Shown here in pieces: positions 9,313 through 17,886 of a stretch of DNA of 36,984 nt. The notes beneath the pieces were generated by a model. It was not told the DNA's origin, did not search any database, and worked only from the letters and a program-made list of their open reading frames with translations. The stretch comes from Treponema sp. (lineage in GTDB: Bacteria > Spirochaetota > Spirochaetia > Treponematales > Treponemataceae): contig JAFOTA010000097.1 of NCBI GenBank assembly GCA_017421145.1, positions 1 through 36,984 on the forward strand, given 5' to 3'. The position numbers and the translations under genes were made by a program. Each line of letters begins with the position of its first letter. Within the stretch, counting starts at the first letter, position 1.

Positions 9313-9412
9313 CACCAACCCCGCCGCAGAGCAACGGGGTATGGTGTTCTCATAAGGTATTGCAGTCGGATTTAATACCCCTTGTTTCGCCCCAGAGGGG
9401 CGGGGTATTAAA
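9313..9412. repeat. Two-hairpin palindromic element (REP-like)
   Basis: Two GC-rich stems lie side by side downstream of tyrS. Stem 1 pairs CACCAACCCCG (9313-9323) with CGGGGT-A-TGGTG (9335-9346), with one bulged A. Stem 2 pairs TTTAATACCC (9371-9380) with GGGTATTAAA (9403-9412), and its tip pairs CGCCCC (9388-9393) with GGGGCG (9397-9402) around an AGA loop. The left side of stem 2 has a CTTGTTT bulge. The layout resembles REP/BIME-type intergenic palindromes mobilised by RAYT transposases. I see only one copy here and no RAYT gene. Confidence 0.6.
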
Positions 9413-9430
9413 CCCTCCGCTCGAATAAAT

Positions 9431-9472
9431 AAAAAAGAGACTGCTTTCGTTTTTGAATGCAGTCTCTTTTTT
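9431..9472. terminator. Bidirectional intrinsic terminator between tyrS and the ParB-like gene
   Basis: AAAAAAGAGACTGC (9431-9444) pairs perfectly with GCAGTCTCTTTTTT (9459-9472). The stem therefore has a T-run on its 3' side on both strands. It closes tyrS on the plus strand and the mrcA/ParB-like transcript on the minus strand. Confidence 0.9.
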
Positions 9473-9497
9473 TGAAAGATTGTAAGAAGATATAGGA

Positions 9498-9920
9498 TCA
9501 GCTTTTTTTGAAAAGCCCCTTGAAGAACTCCCCGATTTTTTCGAAAATCCTGACAAGGAAATTCAAAAAACGCCTGAATATGGAAGGATTTTTCAGCTTG
9601 TTAAGGCGCTTGTATCCTTCCAGAAGCTCTTCATCAGTGAATTCCTTCCTCTGATTGTTTTCTTCTATTTCCATTTCGAGCTTTGTCACCGGGGTTATTT
9701 CCTGAGCGAGAATTATCACGTCAATCATAGGCCAACCGAGTGCTTTTGCGGCTTCAAGCCTTCTTTCCCCGGCAATCAGCTCATATTTTGAATTTACGGT
9801 AATAGGGTTCATGAGTCCGTATGTCCTGAGGCTGTCCTTCAAAGGGCGCAGATCTCCCAAATCCTTGCGGACTCTTTTTTTCACCTTGATCTTGTTTATG
9901 TCAATATGCACTACGTTCAT
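9498..9920 (-). CDS. Single-domain ParB-like protein with amphipathic C-terminal tail
   Basis: This 140-aa protein consists of one ParB/Srx-type N-terminal domain. It has the start typical of the family (VVHIDINKIKVKKRVRKD), the nucleotide-binding GERR at 51-54 (LIAGERRLEAAKALG) and the ENNQRKEF motif at 87-94. It lacks the helix-turn-helix and dimerisation domains of chromosome-segregation ParB. Instead, residues 113-140 form a strongly amphipathic Phe/Leu/Lys helix (RRFLNFLVRIFEKIGEFF) that could lie on a membrane. GGAGGGG at 9924-9930 supports ATG 9920. It follows mrcA by 43 nt on the same strand, so it is probably co-transcribed with it. It is unlikely to be the genome's segregation ParB. 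Confidence 0.8.
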   Translation of the reverse strand: MNVVHIDINKIKVKKRVRKDLGDLRPLKDSLRTYGLMNPITVNSKYELIAGERRLEAAKALGWPMIDVIILAQEITPVTKLEMEIEENNQRKEFTDEELLEGYKRLNKLKNPSIFRRFLNFLVRIFEKIGEFFKGLFKKS

Positions 9921-9963
9921 ATGCCCCTCCGCTATAAGTCACCAGGGTTTCCGAAGAACTGCG

Positions 9964-12801
9964 CTACTCAAAGAATGACGATAAATCGTCATCAGAACTG
10001 CCTGCCGCTTCCGAAGAATTTCCTGCTGATTCATTTTCGACAGTTTCTTCAGTTTTCTTAGGCACATCTGCACTCTGACTGCTTCCACCGGAGCTTTCGG
10101 TGCTGTCTTGTTCCGGCTCATCGTCAGTAACATAATCAGAGAAGAATGACTCCCATCCTGAGTTCAAATCGGATGAATATGTTTCATCACCCAAATCTGA
10201 ATCGCCACCGAAAAGATCATCCAAAAGCTGCTGTTTTTCAGCACTGTCAGTGAGGATATCAGGATCAATCTTGAGACCGTCCGCAGTGCTCAGCTTGTCA
10301 TATTTCAGAGCGTATATAATCCTTTCAAGCTCGAAGCGTGACCAAGCGGTTTTTTCAGCAGTCTGATACAAGTGGACTTCACATGTGTCAGTAGGCTCGG
10401 TTCCCTTGTAATAGTAGCCTTCAACGGTCTTAGGACACTTTGAGGTTGCAAGGCATCCCGTTTCGGAACATACCTTTGCGGAAACTATGCCGCCCGGAAC
10501 TTTGTCAAAGAACGGCTTGTACGGCTTTCCGATGTGAATCTCATGCATGAAGTCACCCCATGCAGGAGCTGAAAGACCGGAACCAGTCATTGAAAGACCA
10601 AGTGATTCTCCCGGCTTGTCGAAACCGAACCAGAATACTGAAGTATAATAAGGAGTGAAACCGACCGCCCAGGCATCAGCCCAGTTCTGCGTAGTACCGG
10701 TTTTTCCTGCGACCGGCATATTGAACGCCTGGCCTTTTTCATTCTTGAACGTGAATTTATATCCGCTTCCCTTGTTCTTTCCGATTTTGTCCAGGGTTGA
10801 GCTGAAATTTGATCCGCTAGAGAGGGTTCCGTTTGAAACCGTCTTCTTGAGCATCTCCTGCATGATAAAGGCGTTCTGCTTTGAAATGATCTGCACGTCA
10901 TCGCCCTTTGCCTTCTTTTTGTTTATGGTTTCCTGCTCAACGTCGATCACTATGTTTCCGTTTTTGTCTTCTATGTTCCTTATGCAGATAGGAATTACTT
11001 CCTCACCGTTGTTGGCGAAAATGGCGAATGCCCTTGCAAGTTCTATAGGCCTTACGGAACATACGCCGAGACCAAGCGCGTATACAGGAACGATGGAGCG
11101 TTCTTCCCATTCTTCCTGAGGAATTCCCAAGAGGTCGGTTGAACGTGCAATGGCGGCATCGAATCCGATCATGTCAAGTATCTTGAGGGCAGGGATGTTG
11201 AGTGACGCGGCCAAGGCATACCATACTTCGACTTCTCCCTTCCATGATCCTACGTAGTTCTGCGGGAAATAAGGCGTTCCTATTTCATTGTAGAATACGA
11301 CAGGCGTATCGCTTATAGGCGTTGTCATCGTTACTACCTGGGCATCCATGGCTGCCGAATAATACAGCGGCTTGAATGACGAACCAGGCTGAAGGTATGA
11401 CTGAACCGCCCTGATGTACTGGTTTGAATAGTCGAAAGTGGATCCTCCGACCAAGGCATCGACGTATCCCGTCTTGTTTTCAAGAGCGACCATGGTTCCT
11501 TCAACCACGGAAGATTCCTTGTTCTTGTTGCGTATCGCATGTCCTTCCGAAACTATCTCGCCCTTAAGTCCGCTCATTCCGGTCATCATCGCAACGATGT
11601 CGAGCATAGGCGTTATGTCTTCGGAGAATTCTTTTTTGGAAAGTGTTTGGGTTCTCTTTTCCCCGGTCTTGATTGCCGGAAGGTTTAGAGAAAGAGCAAG
11701 GAGTTCCGTCAAAGGAATGTAGCTGCTGAAAGTGCTTCTTCTTGATGTCGATATATCCCTCTGGTGGACTTTGTTCGCATATTTAATGTAGTCGGCCATT
11801 ACGTCTTCCGCCACTTTCTGATGCGAAAGATTGAGCGTTGTGTTGACCGTAAATCCGCCTGTATAGATGTCGTCCGTTCCGTAGAGCATTCCGTTCAGTT
11901 CACGGCGCACATATTCGCTGAACCAAGGGGCGTTGTCTATGCGCATCTGGTTTACCGTGGCATTTGACCTCAGATAGTCGAAATTTGCCCAGTAGTCGTC
12001 AAAGCTTTCATCGGCTTCTTCACGCGTAACGTATCCTTCTTCAACGAGAGCGTCAAGAACGTACTGCTGCCTTGACATGGCCCTGTTTGGATAATCGAAA
12101 GGATTGTAGTAGGCCGGGTTTGAAAGCTGTATTACGAGGATTGCGGCTTCGGCAGGATTGATGTCCGTGGCATCATGACCGAAGTAGTACTTACATGCGG
12201 CATTTACGCCCGAAGTTCCGCCTCCGAAATAGATTCTGTTGAGGTAAAGCTCAAGGATCTCATCCTTTGAATAGCGCCTTTCCATCTGTATTGCCCACCA
12301 AAGCTCGCGCAGCTTTCTCATGACTGTCATGTCGCGGCGGTCTGCATACAAAGTTCCTGCAATCTGCTGGGTAAGGGTGGAACCTCCTCCAAGGCTGTTG
12401 TGGGTAAGAACACCGACAACGGCACGGAAAAGGGCTTTCATGCTGAATCCCGGGTGATCATAGAAAATCTTGTCCTCACGTGTAAGGAGGGCATCGATAA
12501 TCTGCTGCGGCAAATTCTGGAATGCTATGAATTCACTTTTCTGGTCACTGGAAAACTCGGTTATAAGCTCACCGTTTACGTCCAGAACCCTTGTGGGCTT
12601 GTCAACGTCGAATTCAGTGAAATTCTCTGTGTTTATGGTATTTTTCGTTACGGCCAAGCCTTTACCGAGAGCGGCACCCAAAAGCGCGGCAATGCACAAA
12701 AGCAGCGGTAAAAAAACAAAAGGCCAGATTTTTATTCTATCTGCAGACTTTTCCGCTTGTTCGGAAGAAGCCTCATTTTTGAAATTATTTCTCCATCTCA
12801 T
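9964..12801 (-). CDS. mrcA: Penicillin-binding protein 1A (bifunctional transglycosylase/transpeptidase)
   Basis: This class A PBP polymerises lipid II and cross-links peptidoglycan on the outer face of the inner membrane. The product is 945 aa. One membrane segment lies at about 25-50. The GT51 domain has catalytic E109 in REDKIFYDHPG, the GGGSTLTQQ motif at 138-146 and RKLRELWWAIQMER. The transpeptidase has SSFK with the acyl-enzyme Ser at 474, SLN at 533-535 and KTG at 700-702. The last 55 residues are an acidic, Ser-rich low-complexity tail of unknown role. No Shine-Dalgarno precedes ATG 12801. A TTGACA/TAGATT promoter ends nine nt before it, so the mRNA should have a leader of only a few bases. 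The ParB-like gene follows. Confidence 0.95.
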   Translation of the reverse strand: MRWRNNFKNEASSEQAEKSADRIKIWPFVFLPLLLCIAALLGAALGKGLAVTKNTINTENFTEFDVDKPTRVLDVNGELITEFSSDQKSEFIAFQNLPQQIIDALLTREDKIFYDHPGFSMKALFRAVVGVLTHNSLGGGSTLTQQIAGTLYADRRDMTVMRKLRELWWAIQMERRYSKDEILELYLNRIYFGGGTSGVNAACKYYFGHDATDINPAEAAILVIQLSNPAYYNPFDYPNRAMSRQQYVLDALVEEGYVTREEADESFDDYWANFDYLRSNATVNQMRIDNAPWFSEYVRRELNGMLYGTDDIYTGGFTVNTTLNLSHQKVAEDVMADYIKYANKVHQRDISTSRRSTFSSYIPLTELLALSLNLPAIKTGEKRTQTLSKKEFSEDITPMLDIVAMMTGMSGLKGEIVSEGHAIRNKNKESSVVEGTMVALENKTGYVDALVGGSTFDYSNQYIRAVQSYLQPGSSFKPLYYSAAMDAQVVTMTTPISDTPVVFYNEIGTPYFPQNYVGSWKGEVEVWYALAASLNIPALKILDMIGFDAAIARSTDLLGIPQEEWEERSIVPVYALGLGVCSVRPIELARAFAIFANNGEEVIPICIRNIEDKNGNIVIDVEQETINKKKAKGDDVQIISKQNAFIMQEMLKKTVSNGTLSSGSNFSSTLDKIGKNKGSGYKFTFKNEKGQAFNMPVAGKTGTTQNWADAWAVGFTPYYTSVFWFGFDKPGESLGLSMTGSGLSAPAWGDFMHEIHIGKPYKPFFDKVPGGIVSAKVCSETGCLATSKCPKTVEGYYYKGTEPTDTCEVHLYQTAEKTAWSRFELERIIYALKYDKLSTADGLKIDPDILTDSAEKQQLLDDLFGGDSDLGDETYSSDLNSGWESFFSDYVTDDEPEQDSTESSGGSSQSADVPKKTEETVENESAGNSSEAAGSSDDDLSSFFE

Positions 12802-12810
12802 AACTATAAA

Positions 12811-12839
12811 AATCTAAAAAAAAACAGCGTCTTTGTCAA
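12811..12839 (-). promoter_or_regulatory. Promoter of mrcA, placed for a near-leaderless mRNA
   Basis: On the minus strand a perfect TTGACA (12839-12834) is followed by 17 nt, which include a T-run, and TAGATT (12816-12811). Nine nt separate the -10 box from ATG 12801. Transcription is expected near 12804, leaving a leader of about three nt. Confidence 0.55.
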
Positions 12840-12886
12840 CTGCATATAAGTGAACCTTTAAAAATGAAATTCCGGAGGTTCCTGAT

Positions 12887-12939
12887 AAAAAGAAATGTCC
12901 AAAAAGCTCCGCTGTCTGGATGCAGGCTCTTTGGACATT
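12887..12939 (-). terminator. Intrinsic terminator of the P83/100 gene
   Basis: AATGTCCAAA (12894-12903) pairs with TTTGGACATT (12930-12939), and the stem extends inwards with one mismatch. On the minus strand it is followed by a T-rich run (complement of 12887-12895). It lies 36 nt past the P83/100 stop codon. Confidence 0.75.
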
Positions 12940-12974
12940 CCGTTCAACATTGCATTTCTTCCTGACTCACAGGC

Positions 12975-14621
12975 TTATTTCAGCGAAGTGACGGACGAAA
13001 GGTCTTTGAGGTTGAGGAGTGCGACCTGGTTTGAAGCCGTAGTCACAACGATTCCCTTTGACGTTACCGTTATAGGTGTATCCGGGCGGACTGAAACCGG
13101 GCTCTTGAGGAGAAGCTTCAGTGAGCTGTCATATTTTGCCACTGACCAGCCGTTTCCGTTCTGGATCACGCAGTAGAAATCATCGCCGTATTTTACGAGG
13201 ACTGAATCTTCCGCAACGATTTCGTTTCCTTCTGCCATAAGCTCAAGCGTGAGGGCATCAAGGAGACAGAGCTTGACCGCCCTGTTTGAAGCGTTGTTAT
13301 CGCCGCAGATCGCCACGTATGACGCTATGTTTCCGGCTTCGTCACCGTCGTTGGAATCTTCCATGACCGGGATGATCGTCCTTCCCCTTATTACGGTTAC
13401 AGGTGATTCATCAAGGATTTCTCCGGTTGTTGAATCAATCTTCACGAGACCCGTCAAAAGCTTGTCGTCATCCACGAGCTTGAGTCCCACGACTGCGTTT
13501 CTGTTGTATCCGTCTGCAAGTGCCTGTTCAAGCGTCTTCTGCTGGTCTTTTGCAATTTCGGTCCTTTCTTTCTTTGCTTCAGAAAGCTTTTTGTCTGAGC
13601 TGCTCTGTGCTTTTGCTGCCTGCTGCTCTGCCTGTTGGACGGCCTGTTTCTGCTCGTCGGTCTTCTGCTTTTCAGCGTCCGCTTTTTCTTTAGCCTGATT
13701 TGCCGCTGCCTGGCTTATTTCTGCCCTCTGCTTGAGAGCTTCGTTCTCCGGGTTTGCGTCAGAGGCTGCCTTTGCCTGCTGTGCGGTCTGCTGTGCTTTC
13801 TTTGCGTCTTCGTTTGCTTTGTCGGACACTGCCTTCTGCTGTTCGAGCTGGCGGTTGAGTTCAGCTGCATCAGATGCTGCTTTCTGTGCCTGATCAGCAA
13901 AGTTGCTTGCCTCGCGCTCCTTTATGTCGACCATGTTCTGTCTTTCATCAACGCCGCGGTTGTCTTCTTCGCGCATTGAATTAATGACGTTTGAATCGCT
14001 GATTATGGATGTATCGACGGTTGAAAGCCCTCCGTTCACGTCATAGAGAGGAATCACGATCTGAGTGTTTCCCGGCCATTCGCTCCATTTTGTGCTGAGA
14101 CCGCACTTGTCTTCGGTGAGGTTCTTTACTACTGCATCCTTGTACTTTGCCTTGAACACCGCAAGATTCTGCCTGTAGACGGCATTGTAGACGGTGATGA
14201 AAGTTGCGATCGTGGAAGCGTCGGATTTTTCATATCCGTATGCGGTCGTAAGGTATCCGATCAGAATGCGGCGCAGGTTCGTGATGTGGTCAACCGATGC
14301 AGTGCCGTTGAGTATGAATATGTCTGCATCAAGTTTCTGAGATTCAGATGAATCGACAGCATGGATTACGGAATATTTTGCACCGCGTCCATATGTTGCG
14401 GAATCATTCACGTTTTTTGCGACCTGTCTTCCGAGATTGCGTCCGATTTCAGTAATCGCATCGGCAGTTTCAATCAGAGCGTGAGGTCCTGAATAGTTGT
14501 CAAAGGAAATGACTTCGCCGCTTGTGCTGCGGATTTCGTCAATGTTTACAGTTAAAGCTGCGGCGGCGGCAATGACTGTAAGTGAAAGTGCACCGGTCAC
14601 TAACCATTTGCTAATTTTCAT
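12975..14621 (-). CDS. P83/100-family antigen
   Basis: This 548-aa exported protein has the domain order of the spirochaetal P83/100 family, known from the Borrelia antigen; its cellular function is not established. A signal peptide covers about 1-23 (MKISKWLVTGALSLTVIAAA). The N-terminal family region runs to about 230 and includes LDADIFILNGTASVDHITNL. A long Ala/Gln/Lys/Glu coiled coil lies at about 235-375. The C-terminal beta-rich region has repeated VKLCLLDALTLELM- and VAKYDSSLKLL-type strands. GGAGGA at 14625-14630 supports ATG 14621. It has its own -10 box and terminator, so it is probably monocistronic. The protein is expected in the periplasm or at the outer membrane. Confidence 0.88.
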   Translation of the reverse strand: MKISKWLVTGALSLTVIAAAAALTVNIDEIRSTSGEVISFDNYSGPHALIETADAITEIGRNLGRQVAKNVNDSATYGRGAKYSVIHAVDSSESQKLDADIFILNGTASVDHITNLRRILIGYLTTAYGYEKSDASTIATFITVYNAVYRQNLAVFKAKYKDAVVKNLTEDKCGLSTKWSEWPGNTQIVIPLYDVNGGLSTVDTSIISDSNVINSMREEDNRGVDERQNMVDIKEREASNFADQAQKAASDAAELNRQLEQQKAVSDKANEDAKKAQQTAQQAKAASDANPENEALKQRAEISQAAANQAKEKADAEKQKTDEQKQAVQQAEQQAAKAQSSSDKKLSEAKKERTEIAKDQQKTLEQALADGYNRNAVVGLKLVDDDKLLTGLVKIDSTTGEILDESPVTVIRGRTIIPVMEDSNDGDEAGNIASYVAICGDNNASNRAVKLCLLDALTLELMAEGNEIVAEDSVLVKYGDDFYCVIQNGNGWSVAKYDSSLKLLLKSPVSVRPDTPITVTSKGIVVTTASNQVALLNLKDLSSVTSLK

Positions 14622-14685
14622 AAATCCTCCAATTTTTCCCGTTTTGCCGGATGGACTTTCAGTTCAGTTCCAGCAATCCATTTCC

Positions 14686-14691
14686 ATTATA
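14686..14691 (-). promoter_or_regulatory. Probable -10 box of the P83/100 gene
   Basis: A perfect TATAAT on the minus strand lies 64 nt upstream of ATG 14621. The -35 region (TTCTTT at 17 nt) is weak. Transcription would start near 14679, leaving a leader of about 58 nt that ends in the GGAGGA ribosome binding site. Confidence 0.4.
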
Positions 14692-14767
14692 CAACGTTTC
14701 TTCATAAAAAAGAAGTGGAAATTACATATTTTGACGTAATGCTTTAAAAAATTTGAAAAACAGGCGT

Positions 14768-16564
14768 TTACTGCTCCGAAAGGATTTTCCTGAGCTTTTC
14801 AAGGGATTCCATTGCGGCTGTCCTGACCTGAACCGAATACCTGCTGTTTATCATGGCGGTGAGGATCGAGCGGCCTTTTGCATCGAATGCCCTGCGCCCC
14901 ATGAAACTGCATATTTCCACGGCGGCATCACATATCATAGTGAGTATTGTGTCGGCGCCGTTGTATTTCAGGACGATTTTCTCCATCTCCGAAAGCATGA
15001 GGAAGTCCGGGTCAAACGCCGTCTTTCCTGCTGTTTTTACAAGTATTTCCATTCTGCGTGCGTCTGTCGTTCCATGGATAAGCGATGCGATGTTTTTCTG
15101 GAAAAGCCCCGTACCGGATTCAGAGGCAAGGTCAAGTATCTTGGAAACGTAGTCCATGTCGGAAGAAAGATAGGATTTTTCGGTCTGGGTCTGAGAAATG
15201 CTCTGGAACCATGCACCTTCAACCGCACCGATTTCATCCGTGAGCATGGAAAGCCATTTTTTTTCTGATCCAGAGAAATCACCTTCGGAAAAAGCTTTTT
15301 TCACACAGGAAATCTGGTCAGCGGTAAAAAGCCCCTTGTATGCGTTCCTTCCTGTATTGGGATCCATCTTGTCATAAAGGGCGGAATAGTCGCCGGATGG
15401 AGGAGGGGCAAATGAAAAACCGTAGAGAGAAGGAATCTGCTTGACCCTGTATGATTCTATCAGCCAGTTTTTGGTGCAGAAAAAAAGATGCCCGTCATCG
15501 GATGCAGAGACATAATCCCACTTCCGCTTTTGATTGAGCTTTGAAATCCACTCAGGTTCCCCGGAAAAAGTATAGCATACGGCATAAGAAGAATCCGCGG
15601 TCACAAGACCCATGGCATTTATGGAAATGTACCCGGCAGATTCGGTTCCGCAGAAAATGCTGAATTCGGAAACGGTCTTTCCTGTTGCCGCATCAACGTT
15701 CAGTGCTTTTTTACCGCTCAAAATCAGGGTGCTCCCGGAAACTGGATCATAAAATATTTTGACCGGGCTTTTCGTTCCGGTATCGGTCATCCAGTCATAA
15801 TACACTGTGCCGCCGTTTCCCCTCATCAGCACGGCGCTTCCGTCTGAAAATCCGATTACGGCTCCATAAGGCGTGGTCCTTGCATCGGAAACGGTTCCCG
15901 GAAGGCTGTAATAAAAACCTTTTTCCCCGAACGGACTGACAGTAACCATGACCGTATTTCCATCCTCATCTTTTTTTTCCATAAATATGACAAGAGTGCC
16001 GTCATCAAGCTCCACAGGATACAGGGAACGGGAGATTCCGGGAAGGTCAAGCGTCCATCGCCTTATGCCCTTTATTCCGAAGCATGCAGCTTTATCGTCG
16101 CCGAATGCATAGACCCTGCCGTCCTTTGCCGCAAAAGCCTCTTTCGTTATTTCGAATCCCGCATCCGATTTCCAAACCACGGAACCTCCTGACCTGAGCA
16201 TAAGCAGTTTTCCGCCCGGTGATATAAGATAGAGCATGCCGCCGTGACCGTTTGAAAGGAGAGGGCATATTTCCTCTTCGAATTCTTTTTTCCAGATTAT
16301 CTTTCCGTCGTTATTGAAGACAGTGATTATATTTCCTTCGGAAACCGCAGCATATCCGTCTCCGGTGAGCAGAGGGGGTGAAAGGACTTTTCCTGTTAAT
16401 GCTATTCCCCAGCTGAGCTTTGCAGATGCAAGGCTTACTGTCTTGAGACCCGGAAATTCCTGGCACGGAGCCATTACGGACGGAAAAAGAACCATTACGG
16501 CGCAGAAAAAAATCTGCATGTGCCGGTGAATTCCAGACCGTTTTCTCAAGAAGCAGTTTACCAT
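14768..16564 (-). CDS. Exported PQQ-like beta-propeller protein
   Basis: This 598-aa protein has an N-terminal signal segment with an extended basic region (MVNCFLRKRSGIHRHMQIFF, then a hydrophobic core ending near APCQ). Residues 45-370 contain repeated strand blocks such as GNIITVFNNDGKIIWKKEF, GGKLLMLRSGGSVVWKSD and FSDGSAVLMRGNGG. This is the pattern of PQQ/BamB-like propellers, which usually act as protein-binding platforms. I see no cofactor residues. The C-terminal third is helical, with a HEAT-like ending (SRYSVQVRTAAMESLEKL). The frame is open to 16600, inside the upstream gene, but ATG 16564 has GAGGAAGG before it. It starts 16 nt after the RlmD-type stop, so the two genes form an operon. 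Confidence 0.75.
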   Translation of the reverse strand: MVNCFLRKRSGIHRHMQIFFCAVMVLFPSVMAPCQEFPGLKTVSLASAKLSWGIALTGKVLSPPLLTGDGYAAVSEGNIITVFNNDGKIIWKKEFEEEICPLLSNGHGGMLYLISPGGKLLMLRSGGSVVWKSDAGFEITKEAFAAKDGRVYAFGDDKAACFGIKGIRRWTLDLPGISRSLYPVELDDGTLVIFMEKKDEDGNTVMVTVSPFGEKGFYYSLPGTVSDARTTPYGAVIGFSDGSAVLMRGNGGTVYYDWMTDTGTKSPVKIFYDPVSGSTLILSGKKALNVDAATGKTVSEFSIFCGTESAGYISINAMGLVTADSSYAVCYTFSGEPEWISKLNQKRKWDYVSASDDGHLFFCTKNWLIESYRVKQIPSLYGFSFAPPPSGDYSALYDKMDPNTGRNAYKGLFTADQISCVKKAFSEGDFSGSEKKWLSMLTDEIGAVEGAWFQSISQTQTEKSYLSSDMDYVSKILDLASESGTGLFQKNIASLIHGTTDARRMEILVKTAGKTAFDPDFLMLSEMEKIVLKYNGADTILTMICDAAVEICSFMGRRAFDAKGRSILTAMINSRYSVQVRTAAMESLEKLRKILSEQ

Positions 16565-16580
16565 CGCACCTTCCTCGAAA

Positions 16581-17813
16581 TCACCTTTCAAGAACGGCAA
16601 GGCTTTCTATGTGGCTTGTCTGGGGATAAAAATCCAGGAGCCAAAGTTCTTTGAGCCTGTAGCCGCCGCGTACCAAAAATTTTACGTCCCTTGCATGGGT
16701 CGAAATGTCGCACGAAAGGCTTCTTATTTCAGGGATGCCGGAAGACGAAAGCCACCGGCACACATCTTTTTCCATGCCGCTTCTCGGTGGATCGACCACT
16801 GCGGCATCAAAACCGCCTATCCTTGAGACAAGCGGGGCAGCATGATACTTGACCCAGGTTTCGCCGCTCAGCCCGAAGCTTTCATGGGATTTTCCCATAA
16901 GATTTTTTTCGGCGTAGACAAGGGCATCACGGTTATGCTCGACAAGGACCGTATGCTCGAAATGGTCTGAAAGGAAAACCGAAAAAGTTCCGCATCCTGA
17001 ATACATGTCAAGGACGTTTTTTCCGCTGAGCCCCCCGGTTATCTTCGGAACGGCCGATTCAAGGACATCGATGTTGGACTGGAAAAATCCCAGCACGTCG
17101 AATGAAATCTCTTTTCCGCAAAGACCAAGAGTGCACATGTTTTCTTCAAGAGAAACGGTACCCTCGAACCTCGGACGGATTTTCTTCATTTTTTTTCCGC
17201 CGCTTTTTTTGACGGGCCTTTCTGATTTTTGTTTCGAAGCTCCGCCTGCAATTATTATTTTATCATAACCTTCTGGAATTGAAAGTATTTTTTCAGATCC
17301 GAACACTTGTATGCGTCCTTCAGGTCTTTTGTCGAAAGGTATTTCCCTAAGGTATGCATTTATTTCCTCTGAGGCGCACGGGCAGCATTCAACCGGAATC
17401 ACGGTGTTGGAAAAACGCTGCATAAGCCCCCCGTCATGAAACTGGAATCTGTTCCTGTAGCCGGATGGAGAGCCGGAAATCACTTTTATTTCAGGAACGT
17501 CGACACCCTCACGCCTGAAAGCTTCCTCAAGGATTGACGAACGCAGGGCTGTCTGGAACTCCTGGTCTATGTGCTGCATGTTGCATCCGCCGCATATTCC
17601 GTAATACTTGCAGAACGGTGCAGTGCGGTGCGGAGAAGGTTCCAGAACTTTTTTTATCTTTGCGGTAGAAAAATCCCTGTTTTCCTTTTCGATTTCCACT
17701 TCCAGCCTTTCACCCGGAACCGCATAGGGGACAAAAACCGTTTTTCCGTCGATTTTTCCGATACAATCTCCCCCATATACCATTTTTTCTGCTATAATAG
17801 TTGTACTTGACAT
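16581..17813 (-). CDS. rlmD: RlmD/TrmA-family RNA (uracil-C5)-methyltransferase
   Basis: This family methylates C5 of a uridine in rRNA or tRNA using S-adenosylmethionine. The 410-aa product has an N-terminal TRAM RNA-binding domain (KMVYGGDCIGKIDGKTVFVP), iron-sulphur cysteines C68, C74 and C77 (FCKYYGICGGCNMQH), a SAM fold (VLDMYSGCGTFSVFL), catalytic C368 in SCDISTHARD (usually SCDPATLARD) and the base E403 in HIESLAVLER. A Lys/Arg-rich insert (SERPVKKSGGKKMKKIRPR) sits mid-protein. The exact target uridine cannot be told from sequence; rlmD is the closest named type. The frame extends to a GTG at 17870, but TTGAAA/TATAAT ends six nt before ATG 17813, making this a leaderless start. The propeller gene follows. 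Confidence 0.88.
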   Translation of the reverse strand: MSSTTIIAEKMVYGGDCIGKIDGKTVFVPYAVPGERLEVEIEKENRDFSTAKIKKVLEPSPHRTAPFCKYYGICGGCNMQHIDQEFQTALRSSILEEAFRREGVDVPEIKVISGSPSGYRNRFQFHDGGLMQRFSNTVIPVECCPCASEEINAYLREIPFDKRPEGRIQVFGSEKILSIPEGYDKIIIAGGASKQKSERPVKKSGGKKMKKIRPRFEGTVSLEENMCTLGLCGKEISFDVLGFFQSNIDVLESAVPKITGGLSGKNVLDMYSGCGTFSVFLSDHFEHTVLVEHNRDALVYAEKNLMGKSHESFGLSGETWVKYHAAPLVSRIGGFDAAVVDPPRSGMEKDVCRWLSSSGIPEIRSLSCDISTHARDVKFLVRGGYRLKELWLLDFYPQTSHIESLAVLER

Positions 17814-17819
17814 TTTTTC

Positions 17820-17848
17820 ATTATAACAGAGAACCGGCGTTTTTTCAA
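17820..17848 (-). promoter_or_regulatory. Near-consensus promoter of the RlmD-type gene, placed for a leaderless mRNA
   Basis: On the minus strand TTGAAA (17848-17843), an exact 17-nt spacer and a perfect TATAAT (17825-17820) are followed by six nt and ATG 17813. The expected transcription start is the A of the ATG. The alternative GTG at 17870 lies upstream of the promoter. Confidence 0.7.
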
Positions 17849-17886
17849 ACCGGCAGGGCTTAGAAAACACCGGAAGGGAGGATTTT

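Noticed and set aside
9313..9412. Integron attC site as an explanation for the two-hairpin element
   Set aside because: The ends do not carry the RYYYAAC/GTTRRRY boxes, and there is no gene cassette or integrase next to it.
14721..14740. Inverted repeat ATTAC/GTAAT downstream of the propeller gene as a terminator
   Set aside because: The five-base AT-rich stem is too weak, and the following T-run is interrupted, so no terminator is claimed.
17814..17870. Longer RlmD-type protein from GTG 17870
   Set aside because: A near-consensus promoter (TTGAAA-17-TATAAT) lies inside that extension, and the added residues do not resemble a TRAM domain.
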